Notes: generated by a model from the letters alone, not told the origin. DNA of 64,000 nucleotides from Actinobacteria bacterium OV320 (GCA_001298545.1 LJCX01000025.1:395149-459148); one strand, 5' to 3'; counted from the stretch's first letter, positions 43,939-53,104 are shown. A program made the numbers and translations.

Positions 43939-45138
43939 ATGACGACCCCGCGCCCCGACACCACCCTCTCGGCAGACGAAGCCCGCCGCATCGCCCTACG
44001 CGCGCAGGGCTTCCTCGGCACACCCGACCGCAGGGCCGGAGTCCGCGGCGTCCTCCGTCACCTCGGCGCGGTCCAGCTCGACACCATCTCGGTCCTGGCC
44101 CGCTCCCACGAGCTGATCCCCTACGCCCGCCTGGGAGCGGTAGGCCGCAAGACGATCGAGGACGCGTACTGGAAGCCCGAGTCCGCGGGCACGCCCGCGG
44201 CACGACCGCACGCCTTCGAGTACTGGTCCCACGCCGCCTGCATCCTCCCCATCGAGGAATGGCCCCACTTCGCCTTCCGCCGTCGCGCCTACCGGGCCCG
44301 CCCGCACTGGAACCACGCTCTCCCGGACGGCACGTACGAGCAGGTCATCAAGCAGCTCCGCACCGAAGGCCCCCTCACCGCCACCGAATTGGGCGGCGCG
44401 AAGAAGACCAGCGAGTGGTGGGACTGGTCCGGCACCAAGGTCGCGGTGGAACGCGCGCTGATGTACGGCGAGGTGGTCTGCGTCGAGCGGCGCGGCTGGA
44501 AGCGCGTGTACGACCTCGCCGAACGCGCCGTCCCCGCCGACCTGCTGCACGACGAGCTGGACGACACCGAGTGCCTGCGCCGCCTCGTCCGCCTGGCCGG
44601 CCAGTCGCTCGGCGTGGGCACGCGCGCGGACATCGCCGACTACCACCGTCTCAAGGGCGAGCAGGTCGACACCGTGATCGCCGACTCGGGCCTGGTACCG
44701 GTCACGGTCGAAGGCTGGGGCAAGCCCGCCTGGGCCGACCCGGCGGCTCTGCAAACGCCCCCGCCCGGCCGCCACCGCACCACGCTCCTGTCCCCCTTCG
44801 ACTCCCTGATCTGGGAGAGGGCGCGCACCGAGCGGATCTTCGGCTTCACCCACCGGCTGGAGGCCTACGTCCCCAAGCCGAAGCGGATCCACGGCTACTT
44901 CGCGATGCCGGTCCTGGCCGGCGGCCGGCTCGTCGGCCGCGTCGACCCCGCGCGCGAGGGCCGCACCCTGATCGCCAGGCAGGTCACTCTGGACGGCCCG
45001 AAGGCGGTCCCGGCGGTGGCCCAGGCCCTGCTCGAGGCGGCGACCTGGGTGGACTGCACGGACGTACGCGTCGAGCGAGTGGACGCCCCTGACCTGCGCG
45101 AGCCCCTCGCCCGAGAACTCACCCGCGCACTGGCCTGA
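43939..45138 (+). CDS. YcaQ/AlkZ-family winged-helix protein, putative DNA glycosylase
   Basis: 399 residues from ATG 43939 (a GTG three codons upstream is possible; no clear ribosome binding site). The protein belongs to the HTH_42 family: the N-terminal LSADEARRIALRAQGF, the conserved LGAVQLDTISVLARSHELI containing the Q-x-D signature of catalytic residues in the YQL branch, and a winged-helix region TATELGGAKKTSEWWDWSG. The C-terminal part has LLSPFDSLIWERARTERIFGF and KRIHGYFAMPVLAGG. Characterised relatives unhook DNA interstrand crosslinks or remove alkylated bases. The putative glycosylase assignment follows from these motifs; a purely structural role is possible. It is convergent with the downstream response regulator. 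Confidence 0.85.
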   Translation: MTTPRPDTTLSADEARRIALRAQGFLGTPDRRAGVRGVLRHLGAVQLDTISVLARSHELIPYARLGAVGRKTIEDAYWKPESAGTPAARPHAFEYWSHAACILPIEEWPHFAFRRRAYRARPHWNHALPDGTYEQVIKQLRTEGPLTATELGGAKKTSEWWDWSGTKVAVERALMYGEVVCVERRGWKRVYDLAERAVPADLLHDELDDTECLRRLVRLAGQSLGVGTRADIADYHRLKGEQVDTVIADSGLVPVTVEGWGKPAWADPAALQTPPPGRHRTTLLSPFDSLIWERARTERIFGFTHRLEAYVPKPKRIHGYFAMPVLAGGRLVGRVDPAREGRTLIARQVTLDGPKAVPAVAQALLEAATWVDCTDVRVERVDAPDLREPLARELTRALA

Positions 45139-45179
45139 CCCGGGCCCGCGCCGCGTCCGAGCCGGGCTGCGTCAGCACC

Positions 45180-45201
45180 GAGCCGGGCCCAGGCCCGGCT
45201 C
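45180..45201. terminator. Short hairpin at a convergent junction
   Basis: GAGCCGGGCC / GGCCCGGCTC perfect 10-bp inverted repeat with only 2 nt between arms, 42 bp past the YcaQ-type gene. No U-tract, so weak as a terminator. Confidence 0.45.
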
Positions 45202-45214
45202 AATGGCTCACCGC

Positions 45215-45270
45215 GGTCCGGCGATCCGACGGTCCGGCGATCCGGCGATCCGGCGATCCGGCGGTCCGGC
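45215..45270. repeat. Seven tandem 8-bp repeats at a convergent junction
   Basis: Period-8 array of GGTCCGGC and GATCCGGC/GATCCGAC units (7 in a row) immediately before the stop of the response-regulator gene at 45271. Confidence 0.85.
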
Positions 45271-46017
45271 TCACCGGATCTCGAGAATCTTCTCCCGCAT
45301 CGCGTAGACGACCGCCTCCATCCTGGAGTGCAGCTGAAGCTTCTCCAGGATGTTGCGCACATGGTTCTTCACGGTGTTCTCGGAGATGAACAACTCCTTG
45401 GCGATGTCACGGTTGTTCATTCCCGTGGCGACCAGCTTGAGCACCTCCAGCTCCCGGTCCGTCAACCGAGGCGCGGGAACGAGGCGACGCTCGTCGGTCC
45501 GCTGGATCATCGACTTGAACTCGGTGAGCAGCTTCGACGCCATGGAGGGGCTGATCTGTGACTGCCCGTCGGCGACCGCGCGGATCGCGGTGGCGACCTC
45601 GTCCGTGGAGATCTCCTTGAGGAGATAGCCGGTCGCGCCCGCCTTGATCGCCTCGTAGAGGTCGGCCTCCTCGTCGCTGATCGTCAGCATGATGATCTTC
45701 GCGCTGGGAGCCACCTCCTTGATGGAGGTGCAGGCCTCGATACCGCCGCGCTTGGGCATCCGTACGTCCATCAGCACGATGTCCGGCAGCAGGTCGGCCG
45801 CCTTGTCCACGGCCTCGGCGCCGTCACCCGCCTCGCCGACGACCTGGATGTCCTCCTCGGCCGCGAGCACGATCTCCAGTCCGCGGCGGAACAGGGCGTG
45901 GTCGTCCACGACAAGGACTCTGATCGGCTCCTTGCGTGAGGTGCCCCCGTCCGGGCCCATGCCGACGACGCCGTCGTCGGCATCGTCGTCCCGCATCGGT
46001 CCGAAGCTGTCCGCCAT
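45271..46017 (-). CDS. NarL/LuxR-type response regulator next to hpf
   Basis: 248 residues from ATG 46017 with GGGGAGG upstream. A 30-residue acidic N-terminal extension precedes the receiver (about 32-150): LVVDDHALFRRG, phospho-acceptor Asp84 in VLMDVRMP, a Thr switch in MLTISD and Lys in YLLKEIS. The LuxR HTH (about 180-240) has LTDRELEVLKLVATG and SENTVKNHVRNILEKL. No histidine kinase is adjacent. It lies directly after hpf on the same strand and is conserved in this position in Streptomyces, which suggests a role linked to ribosome hibernation or growth arrest, but the target genes are not shown by sequence. Confidence 0.92.
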   Translation of the reverse strand: MADSFGPMRDDDADDGVVGMGPDGGTSRKEPIRVLVVDDHALFRRGLEIVLAAEEDIQVVGEAGDGAEAVDKAADLLPDIVLMDVRMPKRGGIEACTSIKEVAPSAKIIMLTISDEEADLYEAIKAGATGYLLKEISTDEVATAIRAVADGQSQISPSMASKLLTEFKSMIQRTDERRLVPAPRLTDRELEVLKLVATGMNNRDIAKELFISENTVKNHVRNILEKLQLHSRMEAVVYAMREKILEIR

Positions 46018-46162
46018 CGTTCCTCCCCCTGAAGGCTGTGGCCGTGGTCATGTGCCGTCGCCAACCCAAGGCAGCGGCCCACCGGTTGAGCCGCCCTGGC
46101 CATGATTCCATGCCCGGACGACAACGCGGTGACAGAGCGGTGCCCGAAGGGGTCGCACACGG

Positions 46163-46198
46163 GTGCCCCTGGGGGCGCACACAGCGCTCCAGGGGCAC
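46163..46198 (-). terminator. Terminator downstream of hpf
   Basis: GTGCCCCTGG / CCAGGGGCAC perfect 10-bp stem with a 16-nt loop, in the 209-bp gap between the hpf stop (46227) and the response-regulator start. Confidence 0.65.
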
Positions 46199-46226
46199 AC
46201 CGCTCAGCTGTCACCGGGCAGCAGCG

Positions 46227-46919
46227 TCAGCCGCCCAACGCGCCGCCCGCCTCGGGCGAGTGCGCCTGGGCCACCATCGGGTCGGTGTCGAGGTAGATCA
46301 CGCCGTAGTCGTAGGCGTGACGCCGGTAGACGACGCTGGGCTGCTTGGTCTCGGAGTCGACGAACAGATAGAAGTCGTGTCCGACCAGTTCCATCTCGTA
46401 GAGGGCCTGGTCGAGAGTCATCGGAGCGGCGACGTGGGTCTTCTCGCGCACCACGAGGGGGCCGTCGCCCTGCACCTCCAGCGAACCGATCCGCTTGGTC
46501 GGCACGCTGTCCGACTCGTCGGCGGGGACGGGACGGCCGTTGCCGTTGAGCGTCGCCACACCGGGGACGTAGTCGGAAACCTCCGCCGCGGAGATCCTGC
46601 GGGCGCCGCGGCGCGTGTAACGCTTGTCGTGCTGCTTGCGCAGCTGGGCATCCAGCTTCTCCGCCGCCAGGTCGAGCGCCGCGTACGGGTCGCTGGCGGC
46701 CGCCTCCGCCCGGATCACAGGGCCGCGGGACCGGAGTGTGATCTCCACTCGGTCGCACCGGTCGGCCTGTCGGGGGTTGGGCTCCTTGGACACCTCCACG
46801 TCGAGGCTGATCACCTTGCCGTCGAGCTTCTGGATCTTCTCCAGGTTCAGCTTGTCGGCCACGTGCTTGCGGAACCGCTCGGGCACCTCGGTCTTGCGGC
46901 CCTTGACGACGATGTCCAC
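46227..46919 (-). CDS. hpf: Ribosome hibernation promoting factor, long form
   Basis: Long HPF/RaiA-type protein that dimerises 70S ribosomes into 100S particles. Start GTG at 46919, with GGAACGGAG upstream; the longer in-frame opening to 47090 is not credible. The 230-residue product has the N-terminal S30AE domain (about 1-105: VDIVVKGRKTEVPERFRKHV, ...SLDVEVSKE, then YAALDLAAEKLDAQL), a linker of about 60 residues and the C-terminal dimerisation domain (about 170-225) with PMTLDQALYEMELVGHDFYL and YGVIYLDTD. It is downstream of comF and upstream of the response regulator on the same strand. No stress-sigma promoter could be confirmed in the 313-bp leader. Confidence 0.95.
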   Translation of the reverse strand: MDIVVKGRKTEVPERFRKHVADKLNLEKIQKLDGKVISLDVEVSKEPNPRQADRCDRVEITLRSRGPVIRAEAAASDPYAALDLAAEKLDAQLRKQHDKRYTRRGARRISAAEVSDYVPGVATLNGNGRPVPADESDSVPTKRIGSLEVQGDGPLVVREKTHVAAPMTLDQALYEMELVGHDFYLFVDSETKQPSVVYRRHAYDYGVIYLDTDPMVAQAHSPEAGGALGG

Positions 46920-47232
46920 GCAGAACTCCGTTCCCGGATCACTCCGCTTCGGTGCGGAGCGTCTCCCTTTTGCACCAGGCTCCGGTGAGCACCGGAACCT
47001 CGGACTCGGTGACTTCCACCTCCTCCTCCCCCATGGGCGAGATCTACACCCCAGGTGCTGCGGAAGATTTCGAAAACCGCAGCACAGCATTCAGATATGA
47101 GAGGTGTGGCCTGCGGCTTTCCCTCACAACCGAACATATCTCGCCCGGACGGATGTCGTCACCCTCTACTGCGGCGTACCTCCGTTCAGGCGAATTGGCC
47201 CTCTCATTACCTGCAACGACGCAAGTTCTCAC
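46920..47232 (-). other. hpf leader region
   Basis: 313 bp between comF and hpf, both on the minus strand, so it should hold the hpf promoter. A loose inverted pair AGATATGAGAG / ACATATCTCG (about 47094-47155) is the only symmetric AT-richer element. No gene is apparent. Confidence 0.4.
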
Positions 47233-47970
47233 TCAGTTCCGGTTTATTTCGAAAGAGTCCGGCGACGCGGCGACCACGGCCGCGCAGAGCACGTCACCGG
47301 CTCCGCCCGCGTCGTCCGGAGCTCTCGACACCCCGTCCACGCCTGTCACCTCCGCTCCCGACAGCCTTGACAGCTTCTTACTGTCTTCCCGAGTCCTACC
47401 CACGTACCCGGCCGTCGCCCCTTCACCACACAACGCACCCTTCGCCTCCTCCTCACACCGCCCACTCTGCCCCTGTCCCGCCCACTGCGCCGCCGCAGCC
47501 ACCCGAACCGCCCGCACCGCCCGAACCGCCCGCGCGGCCTCCGCCAGCGAAGCGCCCGTCGTCACCACGTCGTCCACGAGAACCACCGGCCCACCGCCCA
47601 GCACCCTCGCACCGCCAGGCACCACCGTCAGCGCGCCCACCAGGTTGTCCAGCCGTTGCCGGGAGCCGAGCCCCGACTGGCGGCCCCCAGCCCCCGCCAG
47701 CGCCGCGCCCAGCGGTCGCGCCAGTGCCAGCGCGCCGCGTTCCTTGTGGGCCAGCAGCGTCGCCCGTACCTCGTCCGCGTACCGGGCCGCCGCGTGCACG
47801 GCGGGCAGCCCCGGCGGTTCCGGCACCGGACGGACCCGGAACGGCTCGGCCCCGTCCAGCGCCGCACGGCACTGCGGGCAGAGCACCGTACGCGCACTTC
47901 CGCAGCCTCCGCACTCGGCGGGCAGCACCAGGCTGGCGAGTTCCTGCCACCACCTGCGAACGCCTTCCAC
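47233..47970 (-). CDS. ComF-like phosphoribosyltransferase family protein, internally shortened
   Basis: 245 residues from GTG 47970 (VEGVRRWWQELASLVLP). The N-terminal zinc site is present, Cys20/Cys23 and Cys31/Cys34 in ECGGCG and CPQC, and the PRPP-loop VVLVDDVVTTGASL (130-143) is intact. The segment normally between them, containing the VPVP..R.RG(F/H) motif of the family, is missing: LGAALAGAGG runs straight into RQSGLGSRQRLDNLVGAL (about 91-113). The protein also has an extra Gly/Ser-rich stretch before the usual C-terminus DSFEINRN. It is in the mtrAB-lpqB-comF-hpf neighbourhood. The gap suggests an in-frame deletion of some 50-70 codons and doubtful function; the rest is well kept. 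Confidence 0.75.
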   Translation of the reverse strand: MEGVRRWWQELASLVLPAECGGCGSARTVLCPQCRAALDGAEPFRVRPVPEPPGLPAVHAAARYADEVRATLLAHKERGALALARPLGAALAGAGGRQSGLGSRQRLDNLVGALTVVPGGARVLGGGPVVLVDDVVTTGASLAEAARAVRAVRAVRVAAAAQWAGQGQSGRCEEEAKGALCGEGATAGYVGRTREDSKKLSRLSGAEVTGVDGVSRAPDDAGGAGDVLCAAVVAASPDSFEINRN

Positions 47971-48297
47971 GTGCACTACTGTGCCGACGCCGGAAGCTGC
48001 CCGCCACCCCTGTGGAAAACCGCCCGGGGTGCCCTGTGGAAAACTCTCGGGAAGGTGGCCGAAGGCACCTGAAACGCTCGGAACACCAAAAAGAGAGCAG
48101 CCGAAAAAGAGCACTCAAGAAACCCCGGGCCCCAATGGCAGAAGGGGTCCGAGAAGTTCCCCCCGAACCCCCGGCCCACTCCGACCCCTCGGGTCACACA
48201 CGCCGAGCAGCCCCGAGCCGCCTCAAGCCGCCCGAGCCGCCCCGAACCCCCGCCGCAAACCCGATCCCCACGCTCCGCCCTCCGGGCGGGGCAAAGG
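47971..48297 (-). other. comF / lpqB intergenic region with two DnaA-box-like sites
   Basis: 327 bp between lpqB and comF on the minus strand. TGTGGAAAA occurs at 48011-48019 and 48035-48043 (TTTTCCACA on the minus strand), 24 bp apart, about 40-73 bp upstream of the comF start. Runs of AAAAAGAG and GAAAAAG follow. A 6-bp GC hairpin near 48277-48291 is a weak terminator candidate for lpqB. Confidence 0.5.
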
Positions 48298-50142
48298 TCA
48301 CCCGGGGTAGAACGCAGCCGAGGCGGTCTCCTTCAGCGTCCGCCACCCGCTTCCGCCGGGCAGCCACAGCAGCCCTTCCTTGGAGGTCGCGAAGAGCGGG
48401 ATCTCGCTGTCCTCGGAGGCGGCGATGCTCGTGACCTCCGTGAGGCCGGGGAGCGTCCCCGCCTCGGGCACCGAGCCGTCGCACTGCATGTACTGCACCT
48501 GCTGCACGCCGCCGGCCTCGCGCCCGACGACCACGAGCCGGCTGTCCCCGGCCCATGACATGGCCGTGACCTGTTCCAACTCCGGTGTCGCGGAGCGCAG
48601 TTCCTGGAGCGACACGGACGCCTGCTCGGCGTTGCCCTGGCCGCGTTCGATCCGGCCGATGAACAGGGACTGCTTGCCGCCCTTGTCGACGATGAGCGCG
48701 ATCCGTACCCCGTCGGCGGCCACCCGTACGGCGTTGATACGGCCGTCGAGTCCCGGAGTGAGCACCTCCAGCGGCTGGCCGGCGCCCTTCTCCAGCAGGA
48801 GCAGCCGAGGCGCGGCGGGGTCGCGGTCGGCGACCCACAGGTCGCCCTGGGTGTCCCAGCTGGGGGTGGTGAGCCGGTCGGTCTCCGTCTTGCCCTTGCT
48901 CTGGAGTACGGGGTCGCCGATGGAGCTGCCGGAGACGGTGGAGGTGACGTAGAGCGCCTTGCCGTCGAGCGCGACTCCCGCGGCGCTGTGTTCGTCGCGG
49001 GACACGGCCACCGAGCGCAGTGCCTTGGCGCCGTCGCCGAGCGCTCCGGGCACGGGGTCGGCCTTGGTGTTGCCGCTGCCGCTCGTCATCCGTTCGAGGC
49101 GGTGCTGGCCGTCGATGAAGTACAGGTAGCCGGGGTTGGTCTCGGAGCCGCGGGCGGCGACGGCCGCGGCTCGTTCCTCGGTGAGGGAGCACAGTTGGGT
49201 GCCGCCCGCGCGCAGCGCGATCTCGTCGACGGCGGGGGTCAGGCTGCGGAGGGAGAACAGCAGCTGGGCCGCCATCTCGTCGCACTTGCCCTGGCCGATG
49301 TGGACGGCCTTGTCGTTCAGCGGGACGGTGAGCTTGTTCTGGTCGTCGGGGGTCAGTGCGGTGACGCCCTTGGGGAGCGCGGTCCCGGTGGGGAAGCTGG
49401 ATCTGACGACGGGCCGGAGCCAGCTGGTGGGGCCCGTGAGCACGGAGCGCACCATCTGCGTCATCGGGTCGACGCGTTCACGGACGTAGACGGGGTCGGC
49501 GACCGCCATGGGCTGTCGGGAACCGTCGGAGCCGTCGGCCGTGGTGTTGGAGGCGAAGTAGTACTTGTTGACGGACACGTAGTTGCGCTGGAAGTCCGAC
49601 TTGCCCATGACGACGCCCTGCGGGAGGGCGTCGATGCGCCACTGCCCGTTCTTCTTGTCACGGCTGAGGTGGACCACCTGGCCGTACTCGCCCGAGGCGG
49701 GCGCGTACGACTGCTGTGCGTCGACGGTGGCGACCCTGGTGCCGGTGAGGGTGTACGAGTAGTCGTCGGCGTCGTCTCGGGTCCCGGTGGGCCCGGCATC
49801 GGTCGCCGGTCCGTCCGTGAGGACCGTCGTGGACCGTTCCGGCTCCCATTTCTGGGCGGCCTTCTCGGTCAGGTACTGCCGTGCCGTCGCGTAACCGGGG
49901 TCGTCGCTGGTGAGCGCTTCGAGGAAGCCCTGGACGATCTCCAGTGGCTGTGCGTCGTCCCGGGGCGGCATCGCGAACACCCGTACCTGGGTGTCCTGGC
50001 GCGGTGTGGATTCGACGCCGCGCAGATCCCCGCTGTCGGGCATCGAGGCGCACCCGGCCAGCAGGACGACGCCACAGGTGGCGTACGCCACCGCGCGCCC
50101 CGGCGTGCGCCGGGTTCCCCCCTCGCGCCACTCAGCGCCCAC
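48298..50142 (-). CDS. lpqB: Lipoprotein LpqB, MtrAB accessory protein
   Basis: 614 residues from GTG 50142 with AGGGGAGG upstream. The N-terminal signal ends in the lipobox LLAGC (Cys31), so the protein is anchored on the outer face of the membrane. A GerMN-type domain (about 170-300: GSDGSRQPMAV, RVDPMTQMVRSVLTGP, FPTGTALPKGVTALT) is followed by an LpqB beta-propeller domain (about 330-600: LDGKALYVTS, WDTQGDLWVADRD, AMSWAGDSRLVVVGRE). In mycobacteria LpqB binds the MtrB sensor and modulates MtrA. The start overlaps the mtrB stop by 11 bp, so the three genes form one operon. Confidence 0.95.
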   Translation of the reverse strand: MGAEWREGGTRRTPGRAVAYATCGVVLLAGCASMPDSGDLRGVESTPRQDTQVRVFAMPPRDDAQPLEIVQGFLEALTSDDPGYATARQYLTEKAAQKWEPERSTTVLTDGPATDAGPTGTRDDADDYSYTLTGTRVATVDAQQSYAPASGEYGQVVHLSRDKKNGQWRIDALPQGVVMGKSDFQRNYVSVNKYYFASNTTADGSDGSRQPMAVADPVYVRERVDPMTQMVRSVLTGPTSWLRPVVRSSFPTGTALPKGVTALTPDDQNKLTVPLNDKAVHIGQGKCDEMAAQLLFSLRSLTPAVDEIALRAGGTQLCSLTEERAAAVAARGSETNPGYLYFIDGQHRLERMTSGSGNTKADPVPGALGDGAKALRSVAVSRDEHSAAGVALDGKALYVTSTVSGSSIGDPVLQSKGKTETDRLTTPSWDTQGDLWVADRDPAAPRLLLLEKGAGQPLEVLTPGLDGRINAVRVAADGVRIALIVDKGGKQSLFIGRIERGQGNAEQASVSLQELRSATPELEQVTAMSWAGDSRLVVVGREAGGVQQVQYMQCDGSVPEAGTLPGLTEVTSIAASEDSEIPLFATSKEGLLWLPGGSGWRTLKETASAAFYPG

Positions 50143-52375
50143 GAAATGCCTCCCCTTGCTCGTTCGAGCCCTCCGCTCCGGCTCTGTGCCGGTCCGAAGT
50201 CCCCCTCAGTGCCGTTTCACGCGTGTCGCCCGTGTCGGCCGCGTCACCGAGGCCGGGCACATCCCCGGTACCGGCCGCTTCCGTCCGCTCCGGGTGCTCG
50301 TCGCGTCCTGCGCCGGCTTCCCCAGCGGCCCCGCCTGTGCCGGCTGCCCCGGCTGCCCCCACAGCCCGCGGCTCGTCCTCCCCGCGTCCGCCGCCGCTTC
50401 CGCCGCTGCCCGTGCCCGGGGCGGGGCGGGGCACCACGCGCGCGCCGTTGCCGGGCAGCGCCGTCGGGTCGGCCGTGGGGGCCGAGGTGCCCATCCGGGG
50501 CGTGAGCTGGCTCCGGGCGGCCGACAGCTGTTCGCCGGCGGGCTGCATCGGCACCGTCGCGCTCTTCTGGCCGCCGCCGCGCGGCAGACCGGCTTCGTCG
50601 AGGGCTCCTCGGTTGCGGCGGGAGTCCTTGGGTTCGAGCGGTATCGGCGAGCCCCGCAGCGGCTCGTCGGCGGTCCTGGGCAGCGTCAGCCGGAACTGCG
50701 AGCCGCCGCCGGGCTCTCCCCAGGCCTGCAGCCAGCCGCCGTGCAGCCGGGCGTCCTCCAGGGCGATGGACAGCCCCAGACCGGTACCGCCGGTGGTACG
50801 CGCGCGTGCCGGGTCGGCGCGCCAGAACCGGCTGAAGACACGGGTGGCCTCGCCGGGCTTGAGGCCGACTCCGTAGTCGCGCACGGCGATCGCGACGGCC
50901 CCGCCCGCGGCGGCCAGCTTGACGATGACGTCCTTGCCCTCGCCGTGTTCCACGGCGTTGACCACCAGGTTCCGCAGCACCCGCTCCACCCGCCGGGCGT
51001 CGGCCTCGGCGACGACGGGCTGCTGGTCGCCGATGACGCGTACGGTCGTCCCCTTGCGTTCGGCGAGCGGCGCGGCCCCGCTGACGACCCGCCGGACGAC
51101 CTCCCTGAGGTCGATCGGCTCGGCCTCGAGGGCGGCGGCGCCGGCGTCGAAGCGGCTGATCTCCAGCAGGTCCGCGAGGAGTGTCTCGAACCGGTCGAGC
51201 TGGTCGGCGAGCAGTTCGGCGGACCGTGCGGTGATGGGGTCGAAGTCGACCCGGGCGTCGTGGATGACGTCGGCGGCCATGCGTACGGTCGTCAGCGGCG
51301 TCCGCAGTTCGTGCGAGACGTCGGACACGAACCGTCGCTGCATCCGGGACAGGTCCTCCAGTTGCTGGATCTTCAGCTGGAGGTTCTGGGCCATCTTGTT
51401 GAAGGCCTCGCCGAGGCGTGCGATGTCGTCCTCGCCGGTGACCTTCATCCGTTCCTGGAGCCGTCCGGCGGAGAGCCGCTCGGCGATCCCGGCGGCCATC
51501 CGCACCGGCGTGACGACCTGCCGCACCACGAGCCAGGCGATGGCCCCGAGGAGGACGACGACGAACAGCCCGGCGGTCGCCAGCGTCCCCTTGACCAGGC
51601 TCAGCGACTTCTCCTCCTGGGTGAGCGGGAAGAGGTAGTACAGCTCGTACGGATCGCCGTTGGGGTCGTTGACCTGCTTGCCGATGACCAGGGCCGGCTG
51701 GGATTCCTTGTCGTTGAGGTAGATGATCCGGGAGTAGCTCTGGGCCGCACCGGTGCTGCTGTAGACCTGCTCGCGCAGCTTCTCCGGGACGCTCTTGTCG
51801 GGGTCGACGAAGCCGGAGGCGCGCGGCCCGCGGGCGACGCCGCTGACGTCGCCGGGGGGCAGGGTGACCACGTCGAAGGCGCCCTGGCCGCCGCTGGACA
51901 GCGACAGGACGAGCTCGCTCATCCATTCGATGACGTTCTGCGAGGCGCCGCCGTCGGCCGGGGTCCCGTCGGCGGCGGCCGCGCCGGCGGCCTCGTCGGC
52001 CTTCTGCTTGGCCACGGCGAATCCGCCGGTGGCCTGGCTCTGGGACGCCTTCACCTTGGCGTCCAGCAGCCCGTTGCGCACCTGGCCGATGACGACGAAG
52101 CCCAGCAGCAGGACGACGCCCAACGACATCAGCAGTGTCGTGACGACGACCTTGAGCTGGATGTTGCGCCGCCACAGCCGCATGACGGGCAGCAGCGGCC
52201 TGCGCACCCAGCGCAGCAGCAGCCTCAGGACGGGGCTGCCCTGCACCCCGCCCTGCAACAGGCCCCCTTCGAGGAGGCGTGCGAAGCGTGAACCCGGCGT
52301 CCTACGGCCGACAGGCCGCTCCGGACGGGCCCCGGAAGAACGACCGGGGGCCGAAGCGGCACTGTCTCCGGACAT
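50132..52375 (-). CDS. mtrB: Sensor histidine kinase MtrB
   Basis: Partner kinase of MtrA. ATG 52375 directly follows the mtrA stop codon (2-nt gap), giving 747 residues. An N-terminal cytoplasmic tail leads to a first span near 70-92 (TTLLMSLGVVLLLGFVVIG), then an external sensor domain, a second span at about 270-290 and a HAMP segment (RMAAGIAERLSAGRL). The HisKA phospho-acceptor His355 is in FVSDVSHELRTPLTTV. The ATPase part has NAVEHGEGKDVIV (N box), DYGVGLKPGE (G1) and TGGTGLGLSIALED (G2). The C-terminal about 150 residues are disordered and Gly/Ala/Thr-rich. The stop overlaps lpqB. Confidence 0.95.
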   Translation of the reverse strand: MSGDSAASAPGRSSGARPERPVGRRTPGSRFARLLEGGLLQGGVQGSPVLRLLLRWVRRPLLPVMRLWRRNIQLKVVVTTLLMSLGVVLLLGFVVIGQVRNGLLDAKVKASQSQATGGFAVAKQKADEAAGAAAADGTPADGGASQNVIEWMSELVLSLSSGGQGAFDVVTLPPGDVSGVARGPRASGFVDPDKSVPEKLREQVYSSTGAAQSYSRIIYLNDKESQPALVIGKQVNDPNGDPYELYYLFPLTQEEKSLSLVKGTLATAGLFVVVLLGAIAWLVVRQVVTPVRMAAGIAERLSAGRLQERMKVTGEDDIARLGEAFNKMAQNLQLKIQQLEDLSRMQRRFVSDVSHELRTPLTTVRMAADVIHDARVDFDPITARSAELLADQLDRFETLLADLLEISRFDAGAAALEAEPIDLREVVRRVVSGAAPLAERKGTTVRVIGDQQPVVAEADARRVERVLRNLVVNAVEHGEGKDVIVKLAAAGGAVAIAVRDYGVGLKPGEATRVFSRFWRADPARARTTGGTGLGLSIALEDARLHGGWLQAWGEPGGGSQFRLTLPRTADEPLRGSPIPLEPKDSRRNRGALDEAGLPRGGGQKSATVPMQPAGEQLSAARSQLTPRMGTSAPTADPTALPGNGARVVPRPAPGTGSGGSGGGRGEDEPRAVGAAGAAGTGGAAGEAGAGRDEHPERTEAAGTGDVPGLGDAADTGDTRETALRGTSDRHRAGAEGSNEQGEAFRGR

Positions 52376-52376
52376 G

Positions 52377-53066
52377 TCAGCTCGGTCCTGCCTTGTATCC
52401 GACACCACGGACGGTCACCACGATCTCCGGCCGCTCCGGGTCCTTCTCGACCTTGGAGCGCAGTCGCTGTACGTGCACGTTCACCAGGCGGGTGTCGGCG
52501 GCGTGCCGGTAGCCCCACACCTGCTCGAGGAGGACCTCGCGGGTGAACACCTGCCAGGGTTTGCGTGCCAGGGCGACCAGCAGGTCGAACTCCAGCGGCG
52601 TCAGCGCGATCGACTGGCCTTCCCGCTTCACGGAGTGACCGGCCACGTCGATGACGAGGTCGCCGATGGCGAGCTGTTCCGGCGCCGGCTCCTCGGACCT
52701 CCGCAGCCGGGCCCGGATCCGGGCGACCAGTTCCTTCGGCTTGAACGGCTTCACGATGTAGTCGTCGGCGCCGGACTCCAGTCCGACGACGACGTCGACG
52801 GTGTCGCTCTTCGCCGTGAGCATCACGATCGGCACTCCGGACTCCGCCCTGATCAGGCGGCACACCTCGATGCCGTCCCGGCCGGGCAGCATCAGGTCCA
52901 GCAGCACCAGGTCGGGCTTCGCCTCACGGAAAGCGGCCAGCGCCTTGTCACCGTCGGCCACGAAAGACGGCTCAAAACCTTCACCACGCAGCACAATGCC
53001 GAGCATCTCGGCCAGTGCGGTGTCGTCGTCGACGACAAGGACTCGTCCCTTCATAAACGACATCAT
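52377..53066 (-). CDS. mtrA: Response regulator MtrA
   Basis: OmpR/PhoB-type regulator of cell division, envelope and development genes in actinobacteria. The 229 residues comprise a receiver (7-120) with Asp13/14/15, phospho-acceptor Asp57 in LLDLMLPG, Thr83 in VMLTAKSD and Lys105 in YIVKPFKP, and a winged helix (about 130-228) with LTPLEFDLLVALARKP, REVLLEQVWGY and LVNVHVQRLRSKVE. ATG at 53066 is the first of two tandem ATG codons, and MKGRVLVVD five codons in is an alternative start. An MtrA-box-like sequence lies about 40-55 bp upstream, consistent with autoregulation known in Streptomyces. The operon continues into mtrB and lpqB. Confidence 0.98.
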   Translation of the reverse strand: MMSFMKGRVLVVDDDTALAEMLGIVLRGEGFEPSFVADGDKALAAFREAKPDLVLLDLMLPGRDGIEVCRLIRAESGVPIVMLTAKSDTVDVVVGLESGADDYIVKPFKPKELVARIRARLRRSEEPAPEQLAIGDLVIDVAGHSVKREGQSIALTPLEFDLLVALARKPWQVFTREVLLEQVWGYRHAADTRLVNVHVQRLRSKVEKDPERPEIVVTVRGVGYKAGPS

Positions 53067-53104
53067 CCCATTCTCATAACAGTGAAGGCGGCGCAGGTGA
53101 GAAG

